Shown: one piece after another, positions 43,778 through 52,363 of the stretch
How positions within the stretch are numbered: the first letter of the stretch is position 1
Layout: each line of letters opens with the position of its first letter
Source: Ignavibacteriota bacterium
GTDB lineage: Bacteria > Bacteroidota > Ignavibacteria > UBA10030
Length of the DNA: 64,000 bases
Direction: 5' to 3'
NCBI GenBank assembly: GCA_003170475.1
Contig: PMZI01000081.1
Coordinates: 13,558-77,557 of the forward strand
Translations under genes and position numbers: made by a program
Notes under the pieces: model-generated
What the model was told of the DNA's origin: nothing
Database searches by the model: none
What the model saw: the letters and a program-made list of their open reading frames with translations, nothing else

Positions 43778-45154
43778 TTGCACAAAGCATTACCGTACAT
43801 AGTGCTCGTCATTGTTCTTCTGTCCGGCTGTTCGAAACGGTATCCCAATGAACCGATTCCCAACCAGCCGCCGAAGACCTATATCGCTCTGGATCCAGAT
43901 GGCGCATTACGCAGGACTGTTAGTCTGCAGCATATCCATTGGTGGGGCGTCGATCCCGACGGATTCGTTGTCGGCTACTATTTCTCGCTCGACAACCAGC
44001 ACTGGACCTTCACAACTCAGACGGACAGTGTATTCACATTTCGATTGAACAGACTTGATACGACGTATTCGTTCTTTGTCGCTGCGGTTGACGACCAGGG
44101 AGTTCGCGATCCACATCCAGCCTCGTTACTGTATCCCGTCCAAAACACTCCACCGAGTGTCGCATATCTCCTGACTTCTGCGGTGCCCGAGACGACCTAC
44201 ACGGTTGCCACATTCCAGTGGACCGGGACGGACATTGATGGCAACGAGACCATCACGAACTATTTTTACGCTCTCGACGACACTTCAAATCCGTCGCGCT
44301 GGAAGACTCTCCCGGGGTCAGCGAATCTCGTGACACTCTTCAAAAGCGATGGGTTGGTGGAAGGGAACCATGCGTTCTATCTGAAGGCTCAAGACGTTGC
44401 CGGAGCCTACAGCCAGACCGTACGAATGCCCGATACCAACAAAGTATGGTATGTGCGTGAGCCCAAAGGCGATTTCCTCATCGTGAGAGATTACCTGCCG
44501 AGCGATTTTGCGGTAACGTTCTACAAACAGATGTTCGACACGTTGATGGGTGGTCGGTTGGGGAGCAAAGATGTGCTCGATATCAAGTTGGGGGCATCAG
44601 CGATCAGCAAGGGAAAATTTGTCCCTCCGCTTATCAATCCTACGTTCACCGAGACGCTGAAACTTTTCAAATACGTTTACTGGTACGCAGACAATTCTCC
44701 GAGCCTCGACATCCTCCAAGCGAGTTTGCCGGGATTCAAGAAGGCAGGTGGTAAGGTGTTCCTCGCCTCCGGCTTCCCGCAGTATATTCCGGCACAGGGT
44801 GGGCTCGGTGATTTCTTCCCGATCGATAACATTGAGTCGAGCTATTTCACCTCGATATTGCTCGGCAAGGACTCGATTGTAGCTGTCGATCCGTCGTATC
44901 CAACGTTGGTGCGCGATTCGCTCGGGTTCATTTACACATTTCCAAGAGGCATCCTGCCGAAGGTGAACGCCCGGGTACTCTATCAGATGCAGAATTCAAC
45001 ACGCTGGCCGGGTCAGCCGATCATGGGCGTGAAGGATGCAGATCAACCGAGTTTTGTTCTGCTCGCTGCCATCCTGCATCGATTCGGCACGCCACCAAAT
45101 CGTGCCGCTGCACTGCTGCGCAGAGTCTTCAGAGATGAGTTTGGAGTCCGATGA
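43778..45154 (+). CDS. Exported lipoprotein preceding the TonB receptor
   Basis: A lipoprotein of about 458 residues with lipobox LLSGC close to the N-terminus. The start is uncertain: the proposed TTG gives a leader 'HKALPYIVLVIVLLSGC' that parallels 'MKRALPYIVLAIVVYVIGC' of the lipoprotein at 48.95 kb; a TTG at 43751 lies inside the preceding terminator's T run. The body has Ig/fibronectin-like beta domains ('HWWGVDPDGFVVGYYFSLDN' and 'QWTGTDIDGNETITNYFYAL'), then an alpha/beta region near residues 245-450 with no catalytic motif recognised. Its stop overlaps the TonB receptor start by four bases (ATGA). Probably a surface substrate-binding partner, comparable in position, not in sequence, to SusD-type lipoproteins. 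Confidence 0.75.
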   Translation: MHKALPYIVLVIVLLSGCSKRYPNEPIPNQPPKTYIALDPDGALRRTVSLQHIHWWGVDPDGFVVGYYFSLDNQHWTFTTQTDSVFTFRLNRLDTTYSFFVAAVDDQGVRDPHPASLLYPVQNTPPSVAYLLTSAVPETTYTVATFQWTGTDIDGNETITNYFYALDDTSNPSRWKTLPGSANLVTLFKSDGLVEGNHAFYLKAQDVAGAYSQTVRMPDTNKVWYVREPKGDFLIVRDYLPSDFAVTFYKQMFDTLMGGRLGSKDVLDIKLGASAISKGKFVPPLINPTFTETLKLFKYVYWYADNSPSLDILQASLPGFKKAGGKVFLASGFPQYIPAQGGLGDFFPIDNIESSYFTSILLGKDSIVAVDPSYPTLVRDSLGFIYTFPRGILPKVNARVLYQMQNSTRWPGQPIMGVKDADQPSFVLLAAILHRFGTPPNRAAALLRRVFRDEFGVR

Positions 45155-47964
45155 CGAAGAGGGCTACCATATCGCTCTTGCTGCTGCCACTCTTGCTGCT
45201 TCTCGGCACCGCCGACCTCAATGCTCAGGGCAAAAGCTTGATCAAAGGTCGGGTGAAAGACGCGAGGACAGGAGAGGGCTTGCCCTCCGTCAATGTGACG
45301 ATCAAAGGCACTTACTACGGAGCGGCGACCGATCCGGACGGAAATTATAAGATTCAAAATGTCGGTCCGGGGAGCTATACCCTCGAGTTCAGTCTCATCG
45401 GGTACACTGTGGTGCAGCGTACGGCGGTTCGTGTTGAAGCGGGGAAGGAAACGACTATCGATCAGGACCTAACGGAAACAACGTTGAGCATCGGTCAGGA
45501 GGTCGTAATTGTCGGGACGAGGCCTCTCTTCAATCTGGAAGAGACAGCGAGCCGGAGAGCCGTGACGTCTGATGACATAAAATCTGCGGCCGTTGCAGAT
45601 GTGAGGGAAGTCGTCACGCAGCAGGTCGGTGTCGTACAAACCGACAACGAAATCCATATCCGCGGCGGTCGGGCGAACGAGAATGCGTATTTGCTTGACG
45701 GCATATCCATCCAGGATCCGCTCTCCGGAACAGGTTTCGGACTCCAGATCAGCGCCGATGCCGTACAGGAAATCGAAGTCATCACCGGCGGATATAATGC
45801 TGAGTACGGACAGGCAACGTCTGGCGTTGTCAATGTGACCTTGAAGGATGGAGCTCAAAAATACCAGGGCTCCCTTGGCATCAAGAAGGATCAACTGGGG
45901 TTGAGCAACAAGATTGCGCGCAGCTTCAACACCGACATCTACGAAGCAACCATCAGCGGACCAGAACCAATTACGGGGAGCCTGCTGCCGCTCGTCGGCA
46001 TACAGGTGCCGGGAACGATCACTTTCTTCAGCAACCTGTACGTAGGACTGACGGACGGGTTCATGGGGAACCAGGCAAAACAGCTCGTCTCGTCGACGTT
46101 CTACGGCTCGCGTTTCGCTCCGCGGGAAGATAACAACTGGTTCCTGTTAGCAAAGCTCACATGGCGTCCGACACCTCTGGTCAGGATTTCCTATTCCTAT
46201 AATCACTCTGTAGCGATCAATCAGAATTCCCAGTCGTTGCAGACAAATCTGGAATACGTTGAACCCAGTCCCGGATATCAGTACGAATTTCAGAATATCC
46301 TTGATGGGGCAAACACGTATACTCACAACAATCAGCTGCACGTCCTTTCCTTGACGCACACGCTGTCGAATTCGTTGTTCTACGAACTGAAGCTCTCGCA
46401 CTTCTTCACCAACCTGCGGGCTGATGCAAACGGTCTGGACTACACTCAATATCATGAGCCGAAAGACATCGTCACCTTCCCGATCGTCTATTTCAACTCG
46501 GGGCATGACACTGTCGGCGTGATTCCGGGAGATGGTTTCTACGATTATGGCAACGGATTCACCTGGCATGACCACTATGTCATCGAGAACACGTTGAAGC
46601 TGGATATCACGAATCACTTCTCTGAGAAGAACAAGCTCAAAGCCGGATTCGAACTCACGCTGCAGGAGATGCAGAATGTCGACATTTATGAACCGTGGAT
46701 CGGGACGCTTGGCCTGAACAACGACATCTACAAGGTCAATCCCGCGTTCGGAGCGATGTATGTCCAGGACAATGTGAATTTCAGCGGGATGATCCTGAAC
46801 GCCGGACTTCGTTTCGATTATTGGTTCCCCGGAAAGTACGTCGATGATGCAGTGAACAATCCGGATGTCGTCACGATTCCGGATCAGATCAGACAGGACT
46901 ATCACGATCAGACGCATATGCTCTTTGGACGACGGTGGAAGGGAAGGATCAGCCCGCGCATCGGCATCTCGCATCCGGTATCCGATAATCAAATGCTGTT
47001 CTTTTCGTACGGGCACTTTTCGAAGCTTCCGAAGCCGCAGTTCGTCTACGCGAAACTGAGTCCTTCTTCGGCACAGTCCACGTTTCAGAAATTCGGCAAC
47101 CCCAATCTGAATCCTGAAACAACGGTGGCCTACGAGTTGGGGCTGCAAACGCAATTCTCGAATGACGATGTTCTGACAGTGACGGCGTACAACAAAGACA
47201 TTTTCGACTACGTCTCGACGGTGCAGGCGAAGATCACGACTTCAAGAATTTCGACATCGAACTTCATCACATACGTCAACAGCGATTATGCCCGATCGCG
47301 CGGAATCGAAGCGGAGTTCCGGAAGAGAATCGGGAAGTGGTTCCGAGGCAGCGTCTCAGGCTCGTATTCTATTACAACAGGCAAGAGTTCAACGCCTGAC
47401 CAGGCGTTGCTCGTGGCGCGGGGAATTCAGGACGAAACCATCAAAGAAAGCTATGTGGTATGGGATCGTCCCCTGCAATTCAATCTGAACACAACATTCA
47501 TCGTCGCCAAGGACGAGCCGTTGTTCGGTTTCGCACCGGGGATCCTTGATGACTACATGGTCTATCTGCGAGGATTCTACGAATCGGGGAAACGCTATAC
47601 GCCCGATATGTTGGACGGAACGCTTTCGAACGGTCGTCCCAACTATGTGACAGATAATTCGAATCTCCTTGGGAGTCTTGGTCAACCGTGGTTTTGGGTT
47701 GACATGAATATCGAGAAGTACATCCACGTCTCGGGTCTGGAGTTCACCCTGTCGATGCAAATCAAGAATCTCCTCGACATCAAGAACTCGGCGATCATCA
47801 ATCCGGTCACCGGCCGGGCGTACGAATTTGGCGACCCGACTCCGAGCAGCTGGAATGATCCGCTCTATCCACAATTGCAGGCACCTGTCACGGCGTATCC
47901 GCTCAACCCGGCTCGGTATCTGACGGGAAGAAACGTTCAGGTTGGTTTGGCTATGAGGTTCTAA
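45151..47964 (+). CDS. TonB-dependent outer-membrane receptor with carboxypeptidase-regulatory-like domain
   Basis: A 937-residue outer-membrane receptor. A signal peptide (to about 'DLNAQ') is followed by a carboxypeptidase-D regulatory-like domain (about residues 30-115, 'IKGRVKDARTGEGLPSVNV'), a plug domain (about 118-235, 'VQTDNEIHIRGGRANENAYL', 'ITGGYNAEYGQATSGVVNV') and a long 22-strand barrel ending in 'GRNVQVGLAMRF' with a terminal phenylalanine. It imports a ligand using TonB energy; no TonB/ExbBD genes are in the window. It is translationally coupled to the lipoprotein before it and two bases ahead of the PorV-like gene. The ligand is unknown. Confidence 0.92.
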   Translation: MTKRATISLLLLPLLLLLGTADLNAQGKSLIKGRVKDARTGEGLPSVNVTIKGTYYGAATDPDGNYKIQNVGPGSYTLEFSLIGYTVVQRTAVRVEAGKETTIDQDLTETTLSIGQEVVIVGTRPLFNLEETASRRAVTSDDIKSAAVADVREVVTQQVGVVQTDNEIHIRGGRANENAYLLDGISIQDPLSGTGFGLQISADAVQEIEVITGGYNAEYGQATSGVVNVTLKDGAQKYQGSLGIKKDQLGLSNKIARSFNTDIYEATISGPEPITGSLLPLVGIQVPGTITFFSNLYVGLTDGFMGNQAKQLVSSTFYGSRFAPREDNNWFLLAKLTWRPTPLVRISYSYNHSVAINQNSQSLQTNLEYVEPSPGYQYEFQNILDGANTYTHNNQLHVLSLTHTLSNSLFYELKLSHFFTNLRADANGLDYTQYHEPKDIVTFPIVYFNSGHDTVGVIPGDGFYDYGNGFTWHDHYVIENTLKLDITNHFSEKNKLKAGFELTLQEMQNVDIYEPWIGTLGLNNDIYKVNPAFGAMYVQDNVNFSGMILNAGLRFDYWFPGKYVDDAVNNPDVVTIPDQIRQDYHDQTHMLFGRRWKGRISPRIGISHPVSDNQMLFFSYGHFSKLPKPQFVYAKLSPSSAQSTFQKFGNPNLNPETTVAYELGLQTQFSNDDVLTVTAYNKDIFDYVSTVQAKITTSRISTSNFITYVNSDYARSRGIEAEFRKRIGKWFRGSVSGSYSITTGKSSTPDQALLVARGIQDETIKESYVVWDRPLQFNLNTTFIVAKDEPLFGFAPGILDDYMVYLRGFYESGKRYTPDMLDGTLSNGRPNYVTDNSNLLGSLGQPWFWVDMNIEKYIHVSGLEFTLSMQIKNLLDIKNSAIINPVTGRAYEFGDPTPSSWNDPLYPQLQAPVTAYPLNPARYLTGRNVQVGLAMRF

Positions 47965-47966
47965 TC

Positions 47967-48956
47967 GTGTACCGAGTGAGGCACTTCATATTGTTGGTTC
48001 TTTGTCTGCTGGTCGTTCAGCATGAGCTGAATGCTCAGCTGATGCCGGTGTTGGGGGCGCAACGGGCGGGGACGGCCAGCGCACAGTTCCTGAAAATCGG
48101 TGTTGGTGCACGTGCAGGGGGGATGGGCGAGAGTTTTGTTGCAGTCGCCAACGACGCGTCGGCGTTATATTGGAATCCCGCCGGCATTTCCCAATTTGAG
48201 GCCAATGAAGTGATCTTTTCCCATACAACCTGGTTGGTCGATGTCCAGCATGAATTCTTCGGAGCGGTCTATCATCCGACATTGGATGACGCATTCGGTC
48301 TTTCGATTACCTCGCTCCATACCGATGACATGCCGGTAACAACGGAAGTGCAGCCCTTGGGCAATGGAACGTACTTTCGGTTCGGCGACCTCGCTGTGGG
48401 ATTGACCTACAGCCGAAAGCTGACATCTCAGTTCAGCTTCGGGGCAACAGTCCGGTTCTTCGAAGAGACGCTGGATGTTCTGAAGATGCGGGGGACACTT
48501 CTGGATCTTGGTACGTATTACTGGACGGGACTCGGCTCTCTGAGGTTCTCCGCCGTGGTGTCGAATTTCGGCGGCCAGGTTTCTCCGACGGGAACTGTGC
48601 AGTCGATCAGCGGTGTGTCAACAACTCAGTTCCAACAGTTCTCGCCGCCGACTCTTTTCAAATTCGGTTTTGCATTTGAGCCTCTGCAGAATGCCACGAA
48701 CTCGCTGACAACGTCTCTGCAGTTGAATCACCCGAATGACAACTCCGAGAACCTGAGTGCCGGCGCCGAGTATCGATGGTCCAACATGTTTTTTGTCCGT
48801 GGCGGATACAAGTTCAACGTGGACGAGGAAAGCTTCTCCCTTGGTGTCGGGGTGGCAGCATCCCTCAGCGCTTTCACTTTGCATGTCGACTATGGGTATG
48901 CTCCGTTCAAGAATCTGGGCGGTGTTCACAGACTTTCGGTGATTGGACAGTTATGA
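47967..48956 (+). CDS. PorV/PorQ-like outer-membrane protein
   Basis: A 329-residue outer-membrane protein of the PorV/PorQ (UPF0164-like) family related to FadL-type barrels. The N-terminal signal peptide ends near 'ELNAQ', and the diagnostic stretch 'FLKIGVGARAGGMGESFVAVANDASALYWNPAGIS' (residues 41-75) is clear. In T9SS, PorV shuttles cargo from the translocon to the attachment complex; paralogs may serve dedicated cargo. The start is GTG two bases after the receptor stop. It is in one operon with the receptor and the two lipoproteins, with T9SS cargo genes just upstream, so a cargo-specific role is possible. Confidence 0.88.
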   Translation: MYRVRHFILLVLCLLVVQHELNAQLMPVLGAQRAGTASAQFLKIGVGARAGGMGESFVAVANDASALYWNPAGISQFEANEVIFSHTTWLVDVQHEFFGAVYHPTLDDAFGLSITSLHTDDMPVTTEVQPLGNGTYFRFGDLAVGLTYSRKLTSQFSFGATVRFFEETLDVLKMRGTLLDLGTYYWTGLGSLRFSAVVSNFGGQVSPTGTVQSISGVSTTQFQQFSPPTLFKFGFAFEPLQNATNSLTTSLQLNHPNDNSENLSAGAEYRWSNMFFVRGGYKFNVDEESFSLGVGVAASLSAFTLHVDYGYAPFKNLGGVHRLSVIGQL

Positions 48957-50041
48957 AGCGCGCACTTCCCTATATCGTTCTCGCGATTGTGGTGTACGTC
49001 ATCGGATGTCAGGAGACTCATTTCCCCGTCGATTCGCTTCCTCAAGGGAACGTCAACACGAGAATCGGCGACACGGTCTATGTTCTCCAGAATCCGGTAT
49101 GGACAGGATTCAATCACCCTCAGGCCGTGATCGTTGGAAATGAACCCTTCATCTACGTTGCCGATACGGATAACGACAGAATTGTTATGCTGGACCTCAT
49201 TGGCCGGGTGATCGGATATTCTCCGAAAATAAAGCACCCCGTGGCTCTCACGGAAGACAAGCGGCTCCAACTGATCGTCTGCGCGCAATTCGATACGCTT
49301 CTTCCCGGCAAGCAGTCTCCGACAACGTTCGGCGCTGTCTATCGCCTGGACATGGTCTCCGCTAATCATGACATCAGCAGCGCACGGCCCCGCAGGGTAT
49401 TTTATGAGCCGAGCGATTCGACCCGTCGCTATGCTGGCGTAGCATCGCTCTACAACAATCAATACTACATCTGCCGCAATGGTCCGAAGAACGAACTCAC
49501 CCGCATAGACCGGGACCTCGCCGTCCTGCAGTTTTCGATGAACGACGAACTGCTTTCTCCGGTCACGACCAGCTTCTCGCCAGACGGTACCGGATTGCTC
49601 TCGTTGAGCACCATGTCAGCGATCGCCACCATGCCCTGGAATAGAAGTGTTGAGTTCGTTTTCTGCCAAACCGGCGATCACGCACTGTACAAAGTGCAGT
49701 GGATTCAGTATGTGGTCGAAGGGCAAACGGCAAACTACATATCAAAGTTCTACCCCAGTCTCGATGGCAGTATTGATTTCCTCCGCCTCAATCATTTCAC
49801 ACAGCCGGCCGGAGTGACGTTTGATCCGTCCGGCAACCTCTACGTCGTCGATGCCGCGAAGGACAGCCTCTACAGATTCTCCACACGGGGGATCGAGCGG
49901 TATTCGTTCGGTGGGACGGGATCGGGCGACATGCAATTCCATCAGCCTTCAGGAATCGCCTATTTTGACAAGACTCTCTTCGTAGCAGACCGAGGCAACA
50001 ACCGCATCGTTCGGTTCAAGCTCTCCAGCGACATCCAATAG
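48953..50041 (+). CDS. NHL-repeat beta-propeller lipoprotein
   Basis: A 362-residue lipoprotein with lipobox YVIGC (Cys19). The body has NHL-type propeller repeats: 'GFNHPQAVIVGNEPFIYVAD', 'FTQPAGVTFDPSGNLYVVD' and 'QFHQPSGIAYFDKTLFVAD', each with the P-x-G-(V/I)-A/T and Y-V-A/V-D signature. Propellers of this kind bind proteins or sugars. The ATG overlaps the PorV-like stop by four bases; a longer frame reaching back into the PorV-like gene is a shadow. It ends the operon and is followed by the repeat cluster. Confidence 0.88.
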   Translation: MKRALPYIVLAIVVYVIGCQETHFPVDSLPQGNVNTRIGDTVYVLQNPVWTGFNHPQAVIVGNEPFIYVADTDNDRIVMLDLIGRVIGYSPKIKHPVALTEDKRLQLIVCAQFDTLLPGKQSPTTFGAVYRLDMVSANHDISSARPRRVFYEPSDSTRRYAGVASLYNNQYYICRNGPKNELTRIDRDLAVLQFSMNDELLSPVTTSFSPDGTGLLSLSTMSAIATMPWNRSVEFVFCQTGDHALYKVQWIQYVVEGQTANYISKFYPSLDGSIDFLRLNHFTQPAGVTFDPSGNLYVVDAAKDSLYRFSTRGIERYSFGGTGSGDMQFHQPSGIAYFDKTLFVADRGNNRIVRFKLSSDIQ

Positions 50042-50106
50042 ATCCTCTTCTCCATTCTCCGTTGCTTGCATCTCGATCGGAAACCCAGTACTGAATTCGA
50101 TGCTTG

Positions 50107-50172
50107 GTTCTGGACCCCTTGCCGCCTGACCTGTAAGCCCTGCAAAGTCGGGCAGGCTTATGAAGGGGTGAC
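50107..50172 (-). repeat. REP-like palindromic repeat, copy D1 (minus orientation)
   Basis: On the minus strand it reads GTCACCCC...CCTGCCCG...GGTCAGGCGG...GGGTCCAGAA. The outer half-sites (GTCA...CC / GG...TCCAGAA) match copies A-C, and an inner inverted pair CCTGCCCG/GTCAGGCGG sits inside. Confidence 0.75.
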
Positions 50173-50252
50173 TTACGGGTCTTCTTCTGAAGCTGAGGTC
50201 CCTCTCAATGCGGAAACAAGCGTTCAAATATAGCCCACGACAAAGAGACATA

Positions 50253-50281
50253 GTCATTCCTGCGAAAGCAGGAATCCAGAA
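50253..50281 (+). repeat. REP-like repeat, minimal copy A
   Basis: The short form: GTCATTCCTGCGAAAGCAGG followed by AATCCAGAA, a simple hairpin without the inner insert. About 38 bases upstream of it (GTTCAAATATAGCCCACG...) are also partly repeated upstream of copy B. Confidence 0.8.
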
Positions 50282-50404
50282 GAAGGCTTGATGTAGGCCC
50301 TGAACCGCGTCTTGCGCGCAGGCGAATTTCAAGCGCGCTTTCGAAGCTCATTTCTTTGTTTCTCCTGAGACAAGGTTCAAACATACCCAACGCCAAACAA
50401 CAGA

Positions 50405-50468
50405 GTCAATCCCGCGAAAGCGGCTTGACCGCCTTGTTGATTCTCACAGGTTTGGCGGGAATCCAGAA
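50405..50468 (+). repeat. REP-like repeat, copy B, with inner palindrome
   Basis: GTCAATCCCGCGAAAGCGG ... GGCGGGAATCCAGAA, split by an insert containing GACCGCCTTGTTGATTCTCA that recurs in copy C. It ends 19 nt before the GIY-YIG start codon. Confidence 0.8.
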
Positions 50469-50487
50469 CGAAGCTTGAGAATGGTAA

Positions 50488-50799
50488 ATGAAAGCCTGCT
50501 TCGTCTATATCCTCGCGAGCAAGAGAAACGGAACGCTTTACATCGGTGTGACGAACGACCTCGTGCGCAGAGTCATCGAACACAAGTCGGGCTCCATCGG
50601 GGGGTTCACCACACGGTACGCCGTTTCCATTCTGGTCTACTATGAAGTATACGACAACATGTACGATGCCATCCTGCGAGGGAAGCGGTTGAAGAGATGG
50701 AAAAGGCAATGGAAGATTCAGTTGATCGAAGGGCACAATCCGAAGTGGCAAGATCTCTTTTCTGACGATCGTGCCATAATGTCCTTGCCAAAGGACTGA
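50488..50799 (+). CDS. GIY-YIG domain protein with probable loss of the catalytic glutamate
   Basis: A 103-residue protein of the single-domain GIY-YIG family (YhbQ-like). The motif pair is Y7-I-L and Y18-I-G ('FVYILASKRNGTLYIGVTND'), with the following 'LVRRVIEHKSG' helix. In most relatives the helix reads A-I-x-R-E-K-x-L-K-x-W, where Glu is the metal-binding catalytic residue; here it is 'AILRGKRLKRWKRQWK', Gly at position 65. A single G-to-A change (GGG versus GAG) separates the two. The C-terminal end (from 'AKD', near 50790) runs into AAAGGACTGAGCGAAGCGAG, a dispersed repeat fragment. It is flanked on both sides by REP-like repeats, two upstream and two downstream within 0.4 kb. Confidence 0.85.
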   Translation: MKACFVYILASKRNGTLYIGVTNDLVRRVIEHKSGSIGGFTTRYAVSILVYYEVYDNMYDAILRGKRLKRWKRQWKIQLIEGHNPKWQDLFSDDRAIMSLPKD

Positions 50800-50843
50800 G
50801 CGAAGCGAGATTTCTGAACGGCGCACATGAGAGAGAGCGCAAA

Positions 50844-50908
50844 GTCATTCCCGCACAAGCGGCCTGCCCGCCTTGTTGGTTCTCACTGGTCAGGCGGGGA
50901 GTCCAGAA
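50844..50908 (+). repeat. REP-like repeat, copy C, with inner palindrome
   Basis: GTCATTCCCGCACAAGCGG ... CAGGCGGGGAGTCCAGAA, with the inner insert CCTGCCCGCCTTGTTGGTTC...GGTCAGGCGGG. The inner pair CCTGCCCGCC/GGTCAGGCGGG can form its own hairpin inside the outer one. Confidence 0.8.
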
Positions 50909-50926
50909 ACAAACTTGACACTAAGT

Positions 50927-50990
50927 CCTGGGCCCCTTCCCGCCTGACCTGTAAGCCCTGCAAAGTCGGGCAGGCTTACGAAGGGGTGAC
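50927..50990 (-). repeat. REP-like palindromic repeat, copy D2 (minus orientation)
   Basis: Nearly identical to copy D1 over about 55 bases (GCCTGACCTGTAAGCCCTGC, then AAAGTCGGGCAGGCTTA/C and GAAGGGGTGAC), and in the same orientation as D1. Copies D1 and D2 bracket A, B, the GIY-YIG gene and C. Confidence 0.8.
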
Positions 50991-51032
50991 TTATGACTCT
51001 TTTTACTGGCGTGTCAATCCCTCGAGTGGTCC

Positions 51033-51063
51033 TTGCCTCCCACCTCTAACTTCCGTAGTTTTG
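51033..51063 (+). promoter_or_regulatory. Bacteroidota-type promoter for the DUF362 operon
   Basis: TTG (51033-51035), 20 bases, TAGTTTTG (51056-51063): a complete match to TTG-N20-TAnnTTTG, with the TTGCCT start shared by the sites at 7.1, 10.4 and 15.9 kb. The leader is about 107 nt. Confidence 0.7.
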
Positions 51064-51176
51064 AAAAGGTTATCAGATCAGCCGTTTCTTTCCAACCCTT
51101 CTGCATAGTGATCCGATTCCGACACGAACTTGAATCACCGGATCAGTGCGCACCGCACCGTGAAATGGAGGTTGTC

Positions 51177-52361
51177 ATGCATCCGCCCGAGAAACCGAAG
51201 CAAATTGATCGACGTGAATTCGTCAAGATGGTCACCGTTGGAGGGATCGCAGCAGCGATTCCGTCAATATCGCAGGGTGGGATTCTTGGACAGGACAAAA
51301 CGCCGCCCGCCAAGCCGGGTACTAATATTAAAGATGCTCTGAAAGTCCCACGCACGGCCGCTTCGATGCCTGGAAAGATGCCGGGTGCCGTCGTGCAGAC
51401 TTTTCACAATGGTTCGATTACGAATGACAAGGTCGATCTGGCGGTAGTGGACGAAATGGTGCGCAAGAGTTTGATGGAACTTACCGGCGCGTCCACTGCT
51501 GCGACCGCGTGGAAGTCATTCGTCGAGCCAGAAGACGTGATTGGGTTGAAAGTGAATCCGGTTGCCGGCAAGACTCTCTCCACGAGCCTGGAAATTACTC
51601 ATGCGATCATCAAGCAACTCGAAGAAGCAGGGATTCCGAAAAAGAATATCGTGATCTGGGATCGGAGGGAATTTGAGCTTCAGGAGGTGGGCTTTACCTC
51701 TGAGAATTTCCCCGGCGTCAAAGTGATGGGAACGGAGCGCAAAGACGAGAAGGGATCCTACTACGACCCCAAGGGGGTTCTTTACGGGCAACGAATGATC
51801 GATGAATCGTGGTATTACTGGGCTGATGTGGAGCAGAAGTACGACGCCGAAACACTGCCGTACATGATCAATGAAGGGAAGTACTCCTATTTCGGAAAGA
51901 TCTGTACAAAAGATGTCACGAAAATCATCAACATCCCGATTCTCAAGAACGCAGGTCCGACCGTGACGCTGTGCCTCAAAAACCTCGCTTTCGGCTGCAT
52001 CACGAACACGGGGAGACTTCATCAGCAACTCTGGGCAGAAACGTGTGCAGAAGTGCCGTCGTTCGCGCCCATCCGCGACAAAGTCGTGCTCAACATTGTC
52101 GATGGGATCAAAGGATGCTACAACGGAGGACCTGGTGCAGATCCGAAGTTCTTCACGGAGTACAAGACGGTGCTCGTCGGAACGGATCCCGTTGCCGTTG
52201 ATCGGATCGGTTATGAAATAGTGCTGAAGAAGAGGCTCGAAGAAAAGGTCCAGAAGGCGGAGGCGCCGAGCGGAAAGAAATTCATGGAACTTGCGAGAGA
52301 CCTCGGCCTTGGGGTTGCCGACATCGAGAAAATCCATCTTCAGAAACTGAATCTTTCGTGA
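51177..52361 (+). CDS. DUF362 domain protein with Tat-like signal
   Basis: A 394-residue protein with an N-terminal twin-arginine-like signal ('DRREFVKMVTVGGIAAA') and a DUF362 domain filling the rest. Recognisable stretches are 'VEPEDVIGLKVNPVAGKTLS', 'IVIWDRRE', 'INIPILKNAGPTVTLCLKN' and 'GTDPVAVDRIGYEI'. The start is the ATG with GGAGGT upstream; the frame is open earlier, but the added part covers the promoter. DUF362 proteins often occur with ferredoxins or redox proteins; no iron-sulfur motif is seen here, so it is the cluster-free exported type. It shares an operon with a DUF6599-like protein. Molecular function unknown. Confidence 0.85.
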   Translation: MHPPEKPKQIDRREFVKMVTVGGIAAAIPSISQGGILGQDKTPPAKPGTNIKDALKVPRTAASMPGKMPGAVVQTFHNGSITNDKVDLAVVDEMVRKSLMELTGASTAATAWKSFVEPEDVIGLKVNPVAGKTLSTSLEITHAIIKQLEEAGIPKKNIVIWDRREFELQEVGFTSENFPGVKVMGTERKDEKGSYYDPKGVLYGQRMIDESWYYWADVEQKYDAETLPYMINEGKYSYFGKICTKDVTKIINIPILKNAGPTVTLCLKNLAFGCITNTGRLHQQLWAETCAEVPSFAPIRDKVVLNIVDGIKGCYNGGPGADPKFFTEYKTVLVGTDPVAVDRIGYEIVLKKRLEEKVQKAEAPSGKKFMELARDLGLGVADIEKIHLQKLNLS

Positions 52362-52363
52362 GT

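Noticed and set aside
48776-48952. Longer NHL lipoprotein frame
   Set aside because: It lies inside the PorV-like gene in another frame and would bury the lipobox.
50107-50990. Possible CRISPR array
   Set aside because: Copies are palindromic, in both orientations, irregularly spaced, with no uniform spacers and no cas genes nearby.
51033-51176. Longer DUF362 frame
   Set aside because: The added part overlaps the TTG-N20-TAGTTTTG promoter and removes the Tat-type signal from the N-terminus; the ATG at 51177 has GGAGGT.
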